A stretch of DNA of 64,000 nucleotides from Elizabethkingia sp. YR214. Its GTDB lineage: Bacteria; Bacteroidota; Bacteroidia; Flavobacteriales; Weeksellaceae. The position numbers and the translations under genes are program-made. This document shows, piece after piece, positions 7,226-17,800 of this stretch. Where the stretch lies: contig NZ_QBUH01000005.1 in NCBI RefSeq assembly GCF_003058195.1, forward strand, positions 62,001 through 126,000, written 5' to 3'. The notes under the pieces are model-generated. The model had not been told where the DNA came from. It ran no database searches and saw only the letters and a list, made by a program, of their open reading frames with translations. How positions within the stretch are numbered: position 1 is the first letter of the stretch; each line of letters starts with the position of its first letter.

Positions 7226-8992
7226 CTATTTATCTTGTATACAGCGTAAGCTTTCCCCTGCGGTTCTACCATAACCTGTTGTATCCCAAGATCCATTAAC
7301 AAATAAACGGATATATCTGGCCTGACTAGTATTTTGTATATCAGTACTAGACCAATATATGCCCCCAGCTTGCCTGTCCACTTGATTTCCACCACTTAAT
7401 GATCTCCATCCAGCAGCCGGAAATGTTAATTTCACATCTCTATTTTTTTTACTTGTCATAACATGCGCTGCAGTATAATCAGATAATCCGGTTGAAGAAC
7501 CACTAAAGCTAGTCCAATTACCTATAGATGTATGGAGCGTATTATTTGTTAGTGTATTAAATTCAGTCAGTGTAGGTATACGAGATCCGGAATCACACGG
7601 GTCTGCTAAAGTTTTAACAGGATTCGTTTCAGTACCACTATTCCATGCTTTATCTAAAGCCGGTGTTGTGTTCCATCCACTAATAGCCCCGTCTCCACTA
7701 TAAGAAGTTGTTGCTACGGTTTTATATCCCCATTGATAAAAATTACCATACAATGCCTGTATAGATGGATTTTGGTCTGGATTACTGGATGCAGGATTTA
7801 GATTTGTAACCCCAAGGTTATATCTATCCCATCTGTAACCGCCTATTATAGCATACAAAGCATCTGAATCACCAGTATTTCGGGTAATATTACTAGAATT
7901 AACATAGCGATCGCTGTTAAACCTTAGTTTCAGCGTATAAGAATATCCTGGCTTTAAACCTCCCCCTGCATTTGAAAAACTAAAAGTAACAGGAACCGGG
8001 TTTACATCATTCCCTACTTTAATAGCACCTGCCGGTACTGATATGGTTATAGTAGAATTAAGCATTCCAGAAGTATTTACAATATAACTCTGATCAGTAG
8101 CATTGATACCATTAGCAGCAATACCAGAGGAATACACTGAACCTCCTGTTATTGTTCCGGTATTAAAGTTAAAAATAGATGCAGCATATAACTGAGACGA
8201 TTTTATTGTGGCGTTCACAGTATTTTCTGATAGATAACCTCCTTTTTGAGATCCTACAGCATCACTATTATCCACTGAAATATTGACACGGGTAAATATA
8301 TGCCTTAATGGTGTGGTTAATGGTGTTGGCTGTGTGGAATCTCCTGGAGTTCCCAGAATTTTCACATTTCGCTCTACTGCCCACATCAAATCTGCTGTAT
8401 TTGTAAGGTAACTGCCCAGAAATGTGAAACTATAGGAGGGATCTGAATTAAGATTAACTGTTGGGATAACTGGCGGATTGCTTACGGTATTTCCTAACGA
8501 GTAAATAACAAAATTATAAGTTTGCCCTTTAGTAAGTTTATCTGCAAAGAAAACCTGATTTGCCTGACTTGCATCTCCTGTAGCCTGATCTATATAGGTC
8601 CCATCTGCCTGATAAGCTATAATTCTATACTTTACTCCTCCCCTAAGAGACAGAGGTTTGTTAACCGCTATAGCCCCCTGATTGGCAGAAGACTGAGCTA
8701 AAAATTTTGTAGATGGAATATTCGGTGACAGCTCGGCGGTGATATTAAATGGGCCAGAGGTACTTTCCTGTCGAAGAATTTCTGGTGCAGCTACTTTTGT
8801 TTTAAGCGAAGCTTGAGATGCCAAAATATCACTTTCATCAAAATCACTTTCAGTCAAATTGAAGCTAACTCCACTTAAATTACTACCGGATAAATTACTG
8901 TCGGTATCGGTACTACGACAGGAGTTCGCAATAAAGAAAATACTAGCTATAGCTAACGTATATTTTATTTTCACATTTATATTTTTATACAT
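7226..8992 (-). CDS. Fimbrillin-like lipoprotein with C-terminal FISUMP-type domain
   Basis: About 588 aa from the start chosen at 8992 (MYKNINVKIKY). The upstream in-frame start at 9034 would overlap the preceding gene and delay the signal peptide. The lipobox ANSC ends the signal, so the protein is a lipoprotein. The N-terminal half has the beta-rich organisation of Bacteroidota fimbrillin (Mfa/FimA-like) proteins. The C-terminal ~190 residues carry features of the Fibrobacter succinogenes major paralogous (FISUMP) domain: NFYQWGYK, a PCDSGSRIPTLTEF segment, FPAAGWRS, YWSSTD and a terminal SLRCIQDK. It is probably surface-exposed. It is a paralogue of the protein at 50024-51631, with the same gene order upstream. 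Confidence 0.72.
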   Translation of the reverse strand: MYKNINVKIKYTLAIASIFFIANSCRSTDTDSNLSGSNLSGVSFNLTESDFDESDILASQASLKTKVAAPEILRQESTSGPFNITAELSPNIPSTKFLAQSSANQGAIAVNKPLSLRGGVKYRIIAYQADGTYIDQATGDASQANQVFFADKLTKGQTYNFVIYSLGNTVSNPPVIPTVNLNSDPSYSFTFLGSYLTNTADLMWAVERNVKILGTPGDSTQPTPLTTPLRHIFTRVNISVDNSDAVGSQKGGYLSENTVNATIKSSQLYAASIFNFNTGTITGGSVYSSGIAANGINATDQSYIVNTSGMLNSTITISVPAGAIKVGNDVNPVPVTFSFSNAGGGLKPGYSYTLKLRFNSDRYVNSSNITRNTGDSDALYAIIGGYRWDRYNLGVTNLNPASSNPDQNPSIQALYGNFYQWGYKTVATTSYSGDGAISGWNTTPALDKAWNSGTETNPVKTLADPCDSGSRIPTLTEFNTLTNNTLHTSIGNWTSFSGSSTGLSDYTAAHVMTSKKNRDVKLTFPAAGWRSLSGGNQVDRQAGGIYWSSTDIQNTSQARYIRLFVNGSWDTTGYGRTAGESLRCIQDK

Positions 8993-9021
8993 CTTTATTT
9001 GTTTATAGATTAATTCATTTT

Positions 9022-9225
9022 TTATTTCCACCATTCTCCACTTCCGTCAGGATCTTTTACTTCCGTACCACCATCAACCCAATCTACTTCAGATACGCCG
9101 CTTCCGCCACCAGGCTGTACTGGAGAACCAGCTGCAAATCCTTCTTCAATTTCTAATAACAGTACCTCCACAACCGGAGGCACATATTCTTTTTTGCATA
9201 GAGTTTTTTTGTTGTTTTTCATCAT
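9022..9225 (-). CDS. Small cassette peptide of the YVPP...E.GFAA type
   Basis: A 67-aa protein (ATG at 9225 or the next codon, 9222). After a basic start it has KEYVPPVVEVLLLEIEEGFAAGSP, then a Gly/Asp-rich tail. The motif YVPPxVEV-x3-E-[IM]-E-x-GFAA is shared with the 69-aa protein at 51677-51886, which occupies the same position upstream of a fimbrillin-like gene. There is no ordinary signal peptide. The conserved N-terminal part ending in GFAA(G/S)S followed by a variable tail resembles a leader-core arrangement, but no processing enzyme is nearby. Function unknown. Confidence 0.6.
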   Translation of the reverse strand: MMKNNKKTLCKKEYVPPVVEVLLLEIEEGFAAGSPVQPGGGSGVSEVDWVDGGTEVKDPDGSGEWWK

Positions 9226-9260
9226 AACTATTGTATTTCATATTGTTTGTTCTATTACAA

Positions 9261-9332
9261 ATCATTTGTTTTAAAAGCGGATAAATATTATATCCGCTCA
9301 AAACCACACATGGTTTTCACAAAACAAATGAT
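9261..9332 (-). promoter_or_regulatory. Predicted three-way-junction RNA in the cassette leader
   Basis: Read on the minus strand, a perfect 12-bp outer stem (ATCATTTGTTTT, 9332-9321, with AAAACAAATGAT, 9272-9261) encloses two perfect hairpins. The first is AAAACCA/TGGTTTT (9317-9300, loop TGTG). The second is AGCGGATA/TATCCGCT (9298-9276, 7-nt loop). The 3' foot ends 35 nt before the 67-aa reading frame. A plausible promoter lies upstream (TTTG, 20 nt, TAATCTTTG at about 9419-9453), which would put this element inside a leader of roughly 190 nt. It does not match any riboswitch class I recognise. Confidence 0.55.
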
Positions 9333-9577
9333 GATAATTTTTCGAAAAAGTTTTAAAAAGATTTGTGTTTTGGGAGAAAATCTATGCTCTGATATAAAGC
9401 ATGTTCTTTAATGCTGCAAAGATTATATAATAACAAATCTCCTTACAAATTTGCCATTACTACAATACTACTACATAAAATACAAACAGCTATAAATCAA
9501 TACATTAAATAACATTTTCATAATCTATAAAAGAATTGAATGGTACATACATAAAAATAATTGGAACAAAAAAAATA

Positions 9578-9602
9578 GCCTCTACTTTCTGGTAGAGGCT
9601 AT
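9578..9602 (-). terminator. Terminator hairpin downstream of the TPR/LuxR regulator
   Basis: ATAGCCTCTAC / GTAGAGGCTAT with a 3-nt loop. On the minus strand it is followed by a run of at least seven T residues. It lies 150 nt past the regulator stop codon and separates the regulator from the peptide/fimbrillin genes. The rest of 9333-9577 holds the presumed cassette promoter and no convincing gene. Confidence 0.8.
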
Positions 9603-9718
9603 GAAATAATTTTCTAATTGATATAAAAATCTTGTGGAAGTTATCTTATTATAAAACTCAATAAAAACAAAACGCTCAGATTTTCTATAGAGTTAATAAT
9701 AAACTATAACATTAAAAA

Positions 9719-9748
9719 AATCCGCCTAAATTTACTTTACGCGGATTA
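9719..9748 (-). terminator. Terminator hairpin immediately after the TPR/LuxR regulator
   Basis: On the minus strand AATCCGC pairs with GCGGATT around an internal AT-rich loop and is followed by TTTTTTT, just past the stop codon at 9752. Confidence 0.7.
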
Positions 9749-9751
9749 ATC

Positions 9752-11332
9752 TTACAGTTCTCTTATCCAGTTATAAAAATCTATACCGGAAGGGATAGTG
9801 TATTTTTCTCGTAATCGGCTCTTCCTTGTTTCTACTGCACGAACTGTTACAAATGTATATTCTGCAATATCTTTAGTTGAAAAACCAAGATATAAATAAG
9901 CACAAAAGGTAAGCTCAGGTACTTTTATATTTGGATTAATTTTTATCATTTTCCCATACATTTCAGGGTATAACTCCTGAAAGCGAAACCAAAATTGTGG
10001 AGAGTTTTCTTTAGCCATTTCTATCAGTTCCGAAAATTGATTTCCTTCTTGTTGTAATCGGAGCGTCTCTATAATGTTTTCTTTTTCAGCTATAATACTT
10101 CTTTTATGTATTAGCAACTTTTCTTTTTCCTCAGAAACCCTTCTTTTCTTCTCTTTAATTTTGCGGTATTTAAACAAGAATAATAACAGTACAAATACAT
10201 ATCCCAATATTATAAATACCAATATTATAGCATTTTGTATTTTATCCTTACTTTTTTCCTTGTTGTAATCTTGTTGAATATTTTGTAACTCTCTTTGTAA
10301 ATGTACTTTATCTTTCTCAATATTTAATTTTAACATATCGGAAGATTTCTTCAAATAAAAACTTTCCTTGTCATATTTCCCAAGCATATTATAAACAGCA
10401 GCAACTTTTGACTGGACATACTCAGAAGTTTGTCCAAATTGTTTTTTATTATTTATTGTCTGTAAATAATAATCGGTTGCTTTAGAATAATTTTTAGTCT
10501 GTTGATAGTAATCACCATATATCTCCAGAAAAGGAGCCATATAACCTTGTTCTTCTCTTAATGCTCCATTATATGCTTTTTGAATAAAAGGAAAAGCGAG
10601 ATCAGGCTTATTTTCCTTAAGATATAGCCAGGCTTTATAAAAATAAATATAGGCTTTACAGTAATATATTTTTTGAGCTTTTAAATATTCTTGTTCAGGA
10701 ATCTTCTCGATTGATCTGATAGATTGATCGGCATAAAAATGTGCTTTCTGATCATTATTCATTTCAGTATAAGCATCTGCTATCATCATATATAGCTGAG
10801 AGCATAATAACCTCGAATTTATATCATTTTCTGAATAGATTAAATCTAATGCTTTCAGGCTACCCTCCAGTTGTTTTTCAGATAGTGAAATTTTACCCTG
10901 ATATATAGCCTTTAAGTTTAGAAACAAAGCTTTATAGAAAATATCTTTCTCTACAATCTCCTCATTCATCCCTTTTTCTATATACAAATAACCTTCTTCT
11001 AATTGTCGAAGGAAAATAAGCCCTCTTGCAATATAATAATAAGATTCAGCCTTTCTTTTAGAGTCACCTATTCCTTCTGCTATTAGTCTAGCTTTTTGGG
11101 CATACATTATTGATTTAGAAGTATCCTTATAAAAATAAGCATCAGACAATTGCAATAGTTTATCAGCCTCAATTATTTTGGTGTATGATGAAGATTCATT
11201 GCTAAAGAGGGATGTAAATAATTCTGAAATATTTAGAGTATATACAAAACGAGAATAGTAATAACTCCTCCGCTCCCCACCTATTATATAAATACTAAAA
11301 AAGAAACATAAACAAAAATAAATATGCTTCAT
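9752..11332 (-). CDS. Membrane-bound TPR regulator with C-terminal LuxR-like HTH
   Basis: A 526-aa protein: N-terminal signal or anchor segment, about 300 residues of TPR-type helical repeats, one transmembrane helix at about residues 367-388, a coiled coil, then a C-terminal HTH (LYLGFSTKDIAEYTFVTVRAVETRKSRLREKY). The layout matches Bacteroidota regulators in which periplasmic TPRs are joined through the membrane to a cytosolic DNA-binding domain. It is a paralogue of the protein at 52776-54203, and both lie upstream of a YVPP peptide plus fimbrillin-like lipoprotein. It probably regulates that cassette (inference from repeated context). Confidence 0.75.
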   Translation of the reverse strand: MKHIYFCLCFFFSIYIIGGERRSYYYSRFVYTLNISELFTSLFSNESSSYTKIIEADKLLQLSDAYFYKDTSKSIMYAQKARLIAEGIGDSKRKAESYYYIARGLIFLRQLEEGYLYIEKGMNEEIVEKDIFYKALFLNLKAIYQGKISLSEKQLEGSLKALDLIYSENDINSRLLCSQLYMMIADAYTEMNNDQKAHFYADQSIRSIEKIPEQEYLKAQKIYYCKAYIYFYKAWLYLKENKPDLAFPFIQKAYNGALREEQGYMAPFLEIYGDYYQQTKNYSKATDYYLQTINNKKQFGQTSEYVQSKVAAVYNMLGKYDKESFYLKKSSDMLKLNIEKDKVHLQRELQNIQQDYNKEKSKDKIQNAIILVFIILGYVFVLLLFLFKYRKIKEKKRRVSEEKEKLLIHKRSIIAEKENIIETLRLQQEGNQFSELIEMAKENSPQFWFRFQELYPEMYGKMIKINPNIKVPELTFCAYLYLGFSTKDIAEYTFVTVRAVETRKSRLREKYTIPSGIDFYNWIREL

Positions 11333-11556
11333 ATTAACTTTATTTTTATTGACATCAGCTATTTTAGGTCACAAATATAAGTTTTAAATAAAAATGGAAA
11401 AATCGAATATTATCTATGAACTGATAAACTCTTTTTTAGTTATACCAATAAACAAAACGCATAGATAAGCAGAGTATATCCGGCATATTTATGCGCTTTA
11501 AAATTTCTAAAATATATTAAAATCTGGAATTAAACTAATGTATATTTAATAAGACT

Positions 11557-12432
11557 TTACCAAAACCCTAATCCAATTCCTAAACCGATCCAAGGCTGAT
11601 TGCAAAAATTCCATATTTTTCCTGTAGCCGTTAGTGGTGTATCTATTCCTGTAGCGACAAAAAAGCCGAATTTATTAAGCTGATATCCAACTGCCAATCC
11701 ATAACTAAAATTAGTTACATTTGTTTTAACATTTCCGATAGAAGGTGTTGTATTAAACTTATCCAACTCTACTTTTGAAATTCCAAGAATAATATTTGCA
11801 GACCAGCTTTTAGTAGATATCCTGTCATCTTTTGTTCCTGGTGCATTATAATATCTTTTAATTCCCCACTTTTTACCAAACATTACATTGATATTTGTAT
11901 CCAAAACAACATTATTTTTAATAGAATCTGAACGGGATTTAAAATAAACTTTAAGGGGTAGTGTCAGCATTCCAAAATGCCAGCTACTATAATGCACATC
12001 TACAGAAGATCTTTCAGGAATATGAAAAAAGAAAATATTGTCCTTAATAAATTGATCATAAGATTGATCTTCTTTTTTCTCGAGCTGAGGATAGAAAAAT
12101 AATTTATCACCCTCCATTAGTATATCACCATAAAGTTTAGAGGACTTGAAATTAAAATCAGAAGTATTAATAACTCTGGACTTTTTATAATCTACAACAG
12201 AATCTGTCTGATAAAAATAGTTTTTCATATCATTCTGATCCCATTTATACGTCCTGGTATTTACCTGAATTTTTTCATTTTTCCCAATATAACGGAGCAT
12301 TTGTCCTTCTTCATAAGACATATAATGATTCTGTACTTCTTTAAGGTGTATTTTTTCCTTAAAGGAAAAGGTTTTTTGAGCCATACATAAAGAGCTTAGA
12401 AGAACCGTAAAAAAAAGAGAATAGATCTTCAT
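11557..12432 (-). CDS. Exported hypothetical protein, possibly outer-membrane beta-barrel
   Basis: A 291-aa protein with a signal peptide (MKIYSLFFTVLLSSLCMAQ). The C-terminal half alternates polar and hydrophobic residues, and the chain ends WIGLGIGLGFW. A terminal aromatic after such strands is typical of Bacteroidota outer-membrane beta-barrel proteins. No family was recognised. It lies 62 nt downstream of the Ntn hydrolase, separated by a terminator-like hairpin at 12444-12481. Confidence 0.6.
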   Translation of the reverse strand: MKIYSLFFTVLLSSLCMAQKTFSFKEKIHLKEVQNHYMSYEEGQMLRYIGKNEKIQVNTRTYKWDQNDMKNYFYQTDSVVDYKKSRVINTSDFNFKSSKLYGDILMEGDKLFFYPQLEKKEDQSYDQFIKDNIFFFHIPERSSVDVHYSSWHFGMLTLPLKVYFKSRSDSIKNNVVLDTNINVMFGKKWGIKRYYNAPGTKDDRISTKSWSANIILGISKVELDKFNTTPSIGNVKTNVTNFSYGLAVGYQLNKFGFFVATGIDTPLTATGKIWNFCNQPWIGLGIGLGFW

Positions 12433-12443
12433 AAAACATTTAT

Positions 12444-12481
12444 AAAAAAGAAGCTGATCATTTTCATAACCAGCCTCTTTT
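12444..12481 (-). terminator. Terminator-like hairpin after the Ntn hydrolase gene
   Basis: On the minus strand AAGAGGCTGGTTAT pairs imperfectly with ATGATCAGCTTCTT and is followed by a T run. It lies 13 nt after the stop codon at 12495. Confidence 0.65.
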
Positions 12482-12494
12482 ATTGATTAACAAT

Positions 12495-13556
12495 TTATAT
12501 TCCGATAAATGTAAAAGGCTTAGCCGCGACAAACTGCTGTGATGTCTCTCCGGCATAAGATTCATTTTTACTGACACTTAGCTTCTTTACCTGAGCGTTC
12601 TTACTAAAATCCAATTTTTTAAGATCTACCCAGAATGTATTAGGTGTTTTCACTGTTTCAAAATAGTATATCAGGTTTTTATGATCTGCAACAGATCTCC
12701 ATCTTGTAGAAGAAATATTAGGTTCAGTCTCTGAAGAAATACCAAAAGGCACTGAACAGTTTCTGATTACGCTAAATACGCTGGCAACAGAAGTACGCAC
12801 ATCTGCAGTTTGAGGAATAGCATTGATATAATAAGAAGCTCTCACAAAACGATCTGCAGCACGGTTGGTTCCCGGCAGCATAACAGTTCCGGGGATTCCC
12901 TGCCAGTACTGATTAATTGCTAATTGTTTATCAAACTCTGGCGAATTAGTCATTACCGTGTAAGAAGGGCTATGATGAATCACTAATTTACCATTGATAT
13001 ACTCAAAAATAGCATTATCCCCTGTAGCATCAGAAATCGATAAATGTAAAGTCGTGAATTTCTGTGTTCCCGGAATAAAATCAGAAACAATAACAAACTT
13101 CTCTTTATTCAGCTCATTTACAGCTTCTTTTACCGTTGCAAAGTTATCCAGTACATATTGTGCCCATGCAGCAATAGTTACACCTTTGGATTTTCCTTTT
13201 GGGTTAAACTTAGGATACTGGCTTTCTACCAGCCATAATACATTTGCAACAAGCCCTTTTTCATTAATACCATCAGTAGTCGCTATATCCCAGGCACTTG
13301 TAATAACACTGCCATATTTTGAAGTCCACTTTATAGAGTTAGCACCAACATTTCCATCCCGCTGCATGCCACGAGGAAAAGCCCATAAATTAGCATCTAT
13401 TTCATCCTTCCAGTCCATTGATCTGGCAGTGATTACATTATTTTCAGGTCCTTTGTATACTACTCTCGTACATGCGTCCAAAAAGCTTCCAAGTGGAGCT
13501 ACTGCAAAGGCCAAAATAAACAACAATTTTTGTTTAAATGAATATTTTTTTCTCAT
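12495..13556 (-). CDS. Secreted Ntn hydrolase, choloylglycine hydrolase / penicillin V acylase-like
   Basis: A 353-aa protein. A signal peptide ends in FLDA and is directly followed by Cys29-Thr-Arg. This is how linear amide C-N hydrolases expose their N-terminal nucleophile Cys. Further family features are RSMDWKDE near residues 45-52 (R and D of the active site) and TDGINEKGLVANVLWL near 89-104. Members cleave bile-salt amides, penicillin V or acyl-homoserine lactones; the substrate here is unknown. It would act in the periplasm. It is probably not part of the T6SS effector operon, because a strong terminator at 13801-13830 separates them. Confidence 0.82.
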   Translation of the reverse strand: MRKKYSFKQKLLFILAFAVAPLGSFLDACTRVVYKGPENNVITARSMDWKDEIDANLWAFPRGMQRDGNVGANSIKWTSKYGSVITSAWDIATTDGINEKGLVANVLWLVESQYPKFNPKGKSKGVTIAAWAQYVLDNFATVKEAVNELNKEKFVIVSDFIPGTQKFTTLHLSISDATGDNAIFEYINGKLVIHHSPSYTVMTNSPEFDKQLAINQYWQGIPGTVMLPGTNRAADRFVRASYYINAIPQTADVRTSVASVFSVIRNCSVPFGISSETEPNISSTRWRSVADHKNLIYYFETVKTPNTFWVDLKKLDFSKNAQVKKLSVSKNESYAGETSQQFVAAKPFTFIGI

Positions 13557-13800
13557 ATGATTATGGATTTAATAATTACCTTAAAAATAGAAAAAAATTC
13601 TCAAAATACCCTATTATTTTGGTAATAACTATATAAATAATTAATAATAAATAGAATCATAATCATTAAAATAGAGTTCAAAACTATTCAATACAGCTCA
13701 CAATTTAATTATATTCATTCTATATTTATAAATAATAATGCTTTTACAAATAGTTAATCGCAATTATTAAATAAAAACACATCAGTACTGCATATATATT

Positions 13801-13830
13801 ACAAAAGCCCACAATATTGTGGGCTTTTGT
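13801..13830. terminator. Perfect 30-bp palindromic terminator
   Basis: ACAAAAGCCCACAAT / ATTGTGGGCTTTTGT is a perfect inverted repeat with TTTT inside the 3' arm on both strands. It closes the VgrG-effector operon, whose last gene stops at 13851. The remaining sequence between 13557 and 13800 is AT-rich with no gene that I can support. Confidence 0.85.
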
Positions 13831-13850
13831 AATAATGAATTTAAACTCAT

Positions 13851-14858
13851 TTATCTAATAACTTCCAGTTCCTTTTTTCCTTTTGGAATATGGAAATATA
13901 ACGTGAATGTCTTTAGTTTTCTTGAATTATTCTCGTTCATATACCAGCCCGCCAGTACAGGATCTCCAATATGATCTGCCCTTTGAAGGGTTACAAGCTT
14001 CCCATCACCATAAAATTTAATTTTATAATTTTCGATAGGATACATCGTTAATCCTTTCTGCCCCCAGCCTTTCATAAAACTGTTGACCATGTTATCATTG
14101 TCTTTTTTATCAAAAAAAAGAGATTGTGCATATTCTTTCTTCTCGGCTAAAGTAGCATTTGCAATATCATTAAGATCCTTATTCTGAATCCATTGATGGA
14201 ATTTCTGATATTCTTTTAATAACTGCTTTTGAAGAACAGTACTATCAACTTTTGTTAGATCTTCACTTTTCTCCCATCCTGTTAAAGAATATGGAGTCTC
14301 TGTATTAAATGTTCCGGAATATTCTACATAGGGTTTATCTGCATCTGCAAAAATATTCTTGCCTGTCTTATCATCTTTTTTTGTTGGAGCCTTAAAAGCT
14401 ACAACTTGACCAAAGCTTTTTTCCACACTTCCATTCTCTTTAAAGCGAACTCCCTCAATCTTAATTTCAACTCTTGCTCCATCCTGAATAACAGGTCTCG
14501 CAATCATGGCTGTACCTCCATTCACTTCTTTATTATCATGAACAGGGTAAACACGAATCTTCCACGTTTGCTCTCCCTTATGTAAAATAGCAGTATTGAT
14601 TGGGATACTTGTATTCATAGCTCCATCTCCAGCGCCGAAATGAGAATCTACTGGAAAATCATTTATAAGGACTTCATAATTACACCCTCCAATGAAAATA
14701 TCAGCATGATAATTAATACGCTGATCATAATATTTTACATCTTTGTATAAGCTTCCAAGAATTTCTGTTGCGTTATCATTCATAGTTTTGGTGTTTTGCC
14801 CACAACTCTGCAGGCTCATTAAACTGATAATTAAAATTAAATATTTATACATTTTCAT
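13851..14858 (-). CDS. Lipoprotein at the end of the VgrG effector operon, candidate immunity protein
   Basis: 335 aa from the ATG at 14858 (MKMYKYLILIISLMSLQSCG). The longer in-frame start at 14924 would overlap the preceding gene and hide the signal peptide. The lipobox LQSC places it in the periplasm or outer membrane. No domain was recognised; the mature part is mixed alpha/beta with a C-terminal beta-rich segment. It follows the 1019-aa putative effector by 7 nt. A lipoprotein gene directly after a T6SS cargo gene is the usual position for an antidote, so immunity is suggested, not shown. Confidence 0.6.
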   Translation of the reverse strand: MKMYKYLILIISLMSLQSCGQNTKTMNDNATEILGSLYKDVKYYDQRINYHADIFIGGCNYEVLINDFPVDSHFGAGDGAMNTSIPINTAILHKGEQTWKIRVYPVHDNKEVNGGTAMIARPVIQDGARVEIKIEGVRFKENGSVEKSFGQVVAFKAPTKKDDKTGKNIFADADKPYVEYSGTFNTETPYSLTGWEKSEDLTKVDSTVLQKQLLKEYQKFHQWIQNKDLNDIANATLAEKKEYAQSLFFDKKDNDNMVNSFMKGWGQKGLTMYPIENYKIKFYGDGKLVTLQRADHIGDPVLAGWYMNENNSRKLKTFTLYFHIPKGKKELEVIR

Positions 14859-14865
14859 ATGATTG

Positions 14866-17800
14866 CTATTCTTTTTTCGATGGGAAATAGAATTTCCCCC
14901 ATTGTTTTGGCTCTTTCCAAGCATCTATTGCCTGCCATTTGATTTCATTCGTACTTTTTGCAGATCCCCAGGTATCATCTTTGTCACCTATCTGACCTTC
15001 AACATTAGCATATCCTTTTACTTCAAGCCCCTCAAATGTCATTTCCGGAGCAATATACCAACCATAATCATCTGCATCTATAGGTGCTCTTCCTGTCCAT
15101 TTAGCTGTAGCTTCAGCACCAAGCTCTCCTGTTAAAGTTACTTTTACAAAGAGTTTTTTCTTTTCCAATTTTATTTTAATTGAGATTTCCAATTTAAACT
15201 CAAGATCACACTTAAGCTCAGCAACTTGTTTATCCTTCGTATTACGATCTGCTTTATTGAAACTATTTTCTTTGGTCTTAGTATTTAAAAAGCCCTGAAC
15301 TTTTCCTCCAAAAGTTCCTGCTGCAGTTAAATTACAAGTAATCTGGCTTCCGTCTCCAATAAGAGCCATTGTAATATCAGCGGCTGCAATAAGTGCTAAA
15401 GCTACAGGATGAGCACGCTGTGCCAATGCTAAAAAGTCGAGTGTAGCGGTAAGCCCTATTAAAGGGGTAAGTTCTAAAGCTCCTTGTAAAATAACTCCTG
15501 TCTGATTGTAATAAGGTCCGTGAGTTTTGATATTCTCGAGACTCCATTCAAACTGTGCATCTAGTTGAGGCCATTGTACTTCTATTTTTACAATAGAACG
15601 AGTCAATTTTAAATTATAAGCTTTAGATTGGCTATCGACTCTACGTTGAAGATTATCAAAATCTTTTTGTGCTTTTTTCTTTTCTTTATCTGTTACTGCA
15701 CTATCACGTCTGGCACGAGCATCATTTAGGTACCTTCTGGTTTTCTCTAATTCTCTTTTTTCTTTATCGGCCACACTATCTAAAGCAGCCTGTTGCTCAG
15801 CTGTAGGCTCCTGATAGCCTTCCTGTTTTTTATTTTCTCCACCTAAAAAAACGGAATTAACAAACTTGCCTATAACACCAAGGCTATCCAGAAGTTTTTG
15901 AACCTGTTTGGTGATATCAGCTGTAGCGTCATACTCATTACTCTTATCCCATTTTGCGCCTAAAGAAATCCCTATACTTTTACCATCTCCTGCAGGCATC
16001 CACTTTTGAGGCTCTCTCTTAAACCTTGCTTTATCAGTATTTGCATATCTTTGATTCCCCCATAATTCTTTCTCAACTGTAGAATTTTTATAAGATAACT
16101 TTAAACTCCATGCAATATCAGGATAGGTTTTTATGCTTAGGTTTTGCTGATATCTGCATGTATGAGTCTTTACTAGATAGGTATTTGTTGGAACTCCATT
16201 TCCTAACCAAAAATATCTAAAAATAGGATCTACCTGAATTCCTGCCAAAGTAAAAGGTCTAAGATCATATATAAACCTAGACTTAAATTTCAGCTCTTTA
16301 TCAGTTTTAGTATAAATCTCTAATTTGCCTTCAAAGCCTAACTCTTCTTTAACAGCAACATGATTCTTTTTATCTCCTATCTGTGCTTTTACCTTACTGC
16401 TGCCTGATATACTGCTTTTTTCTTTTTCTTTTGCATTTTCCTCAGTCTTCTTTTCGGGGTATTCTGAAATTTCAATTACATGACCTTCATGATCATCAGG
16501 ACTTCCATCATAGGAACATTCCGTTGTCTCCGCATCGAGCTTAATTGTAATATCACGAGTATTATTGGAGGTACCTGCTACCAATTCAAAAATATCAATA
16601 GGTGAAGTAGATTTATCTTCCAGTAAATCTATTTCTCTGTCACCGTCACTTATTTTAAAAAAGTTATATCCGCATGGATGGAAGGCCTGCATAGAAGTTT
16701 CTATATTATCTACAAAAACCGCTTTATTTCCAGGAACAGGCATTTCAATGTTAGGTTTCAAACTGCAATTCACTTCCAAAGGAATTTCTAATGCTTTGGT
16801 TTTACCACTAAAATGAAACGTTGGTTTGATAATTATTTTTTTTTCTCCAAGCCCACACCAAGCAGGGTCAATATAAAGATTCAGCACCGCCTTTTGTACA
16901 TTAGGAACCCAAGATACACTATTATCCAAACCTCCAGTTAAATGTCCTGTCATAGCACCAGCTGGGGGCTGAATACTCGAGGGGGCCGAATAATCATAAA
17001 TATCCGCCTCGGTATAAAACATGTCTTTAGAATCCTCTATTTTTATTTTAGCTTCCGGATCTTTTGTCTTTTCTCCTTTCTTATTTGCATATACCGTAAG
17101 TCCCAGCATATATTCATTAGCTTTAAGAGTCTTACCATTAGCTTTTAATTCTACGCGAAAATCTACACCATACAAACTTTTAGTATAAATATGAAGTTGC
17201 ACCTGAGTCATTGGAGCTACAGGCTGAGTTATTTTTACAGGAATCTGTGAAGGGTTTTTCCCATACCATTCCGCAGTGATAATATCCGGTACTCCACCTT
17301 CCGTATGAGCATAAATACCATTTTTGGCACTTCCTGTTGGCCTGGTATTTTCATGAAAAGGCTCTATCCATACAAAACCACCACCATGTAGATGCCTGCT
17401 TAATTTTAGCCTCATCCTTTTTTGCCCCTTCAATATTGATTCATTTGCACCAGTAGGCACATGACTTCTCTTTTGTGCCAACTCCCATACCCAAAGGATA
17501 TCATCATATTTCTTTTCGAGATCTTTAAGCTCATCCTGAACCTTTTTGAGTTCTTTATCCTTTTTGGCCTTTAGCGCTTCTGCTTTTTTTTCTGCAGCTT
17601 TAAGGTTCTCATTATAGGTTACCTCGGCATGAGATACTTTCTTGCCTTGGTAGGTTTCAGCCTTTGTCCATTCACCTCCCTGATCAAAGCGATCAGTAGC
17701 CTGTTTATATAATTTTTCTCTCTCTATTTTCGAATCGAGTTCTATTGTATCCTTATCTTTTTGGACTGCTTTTAATTTATCTTCAATTTTCTTTCTCTCC

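Noticed and set aside
7204-7395. 63-codon minus-strand frame
   Set aside because: Lies inside the fimbrillin-like gene in another frame.
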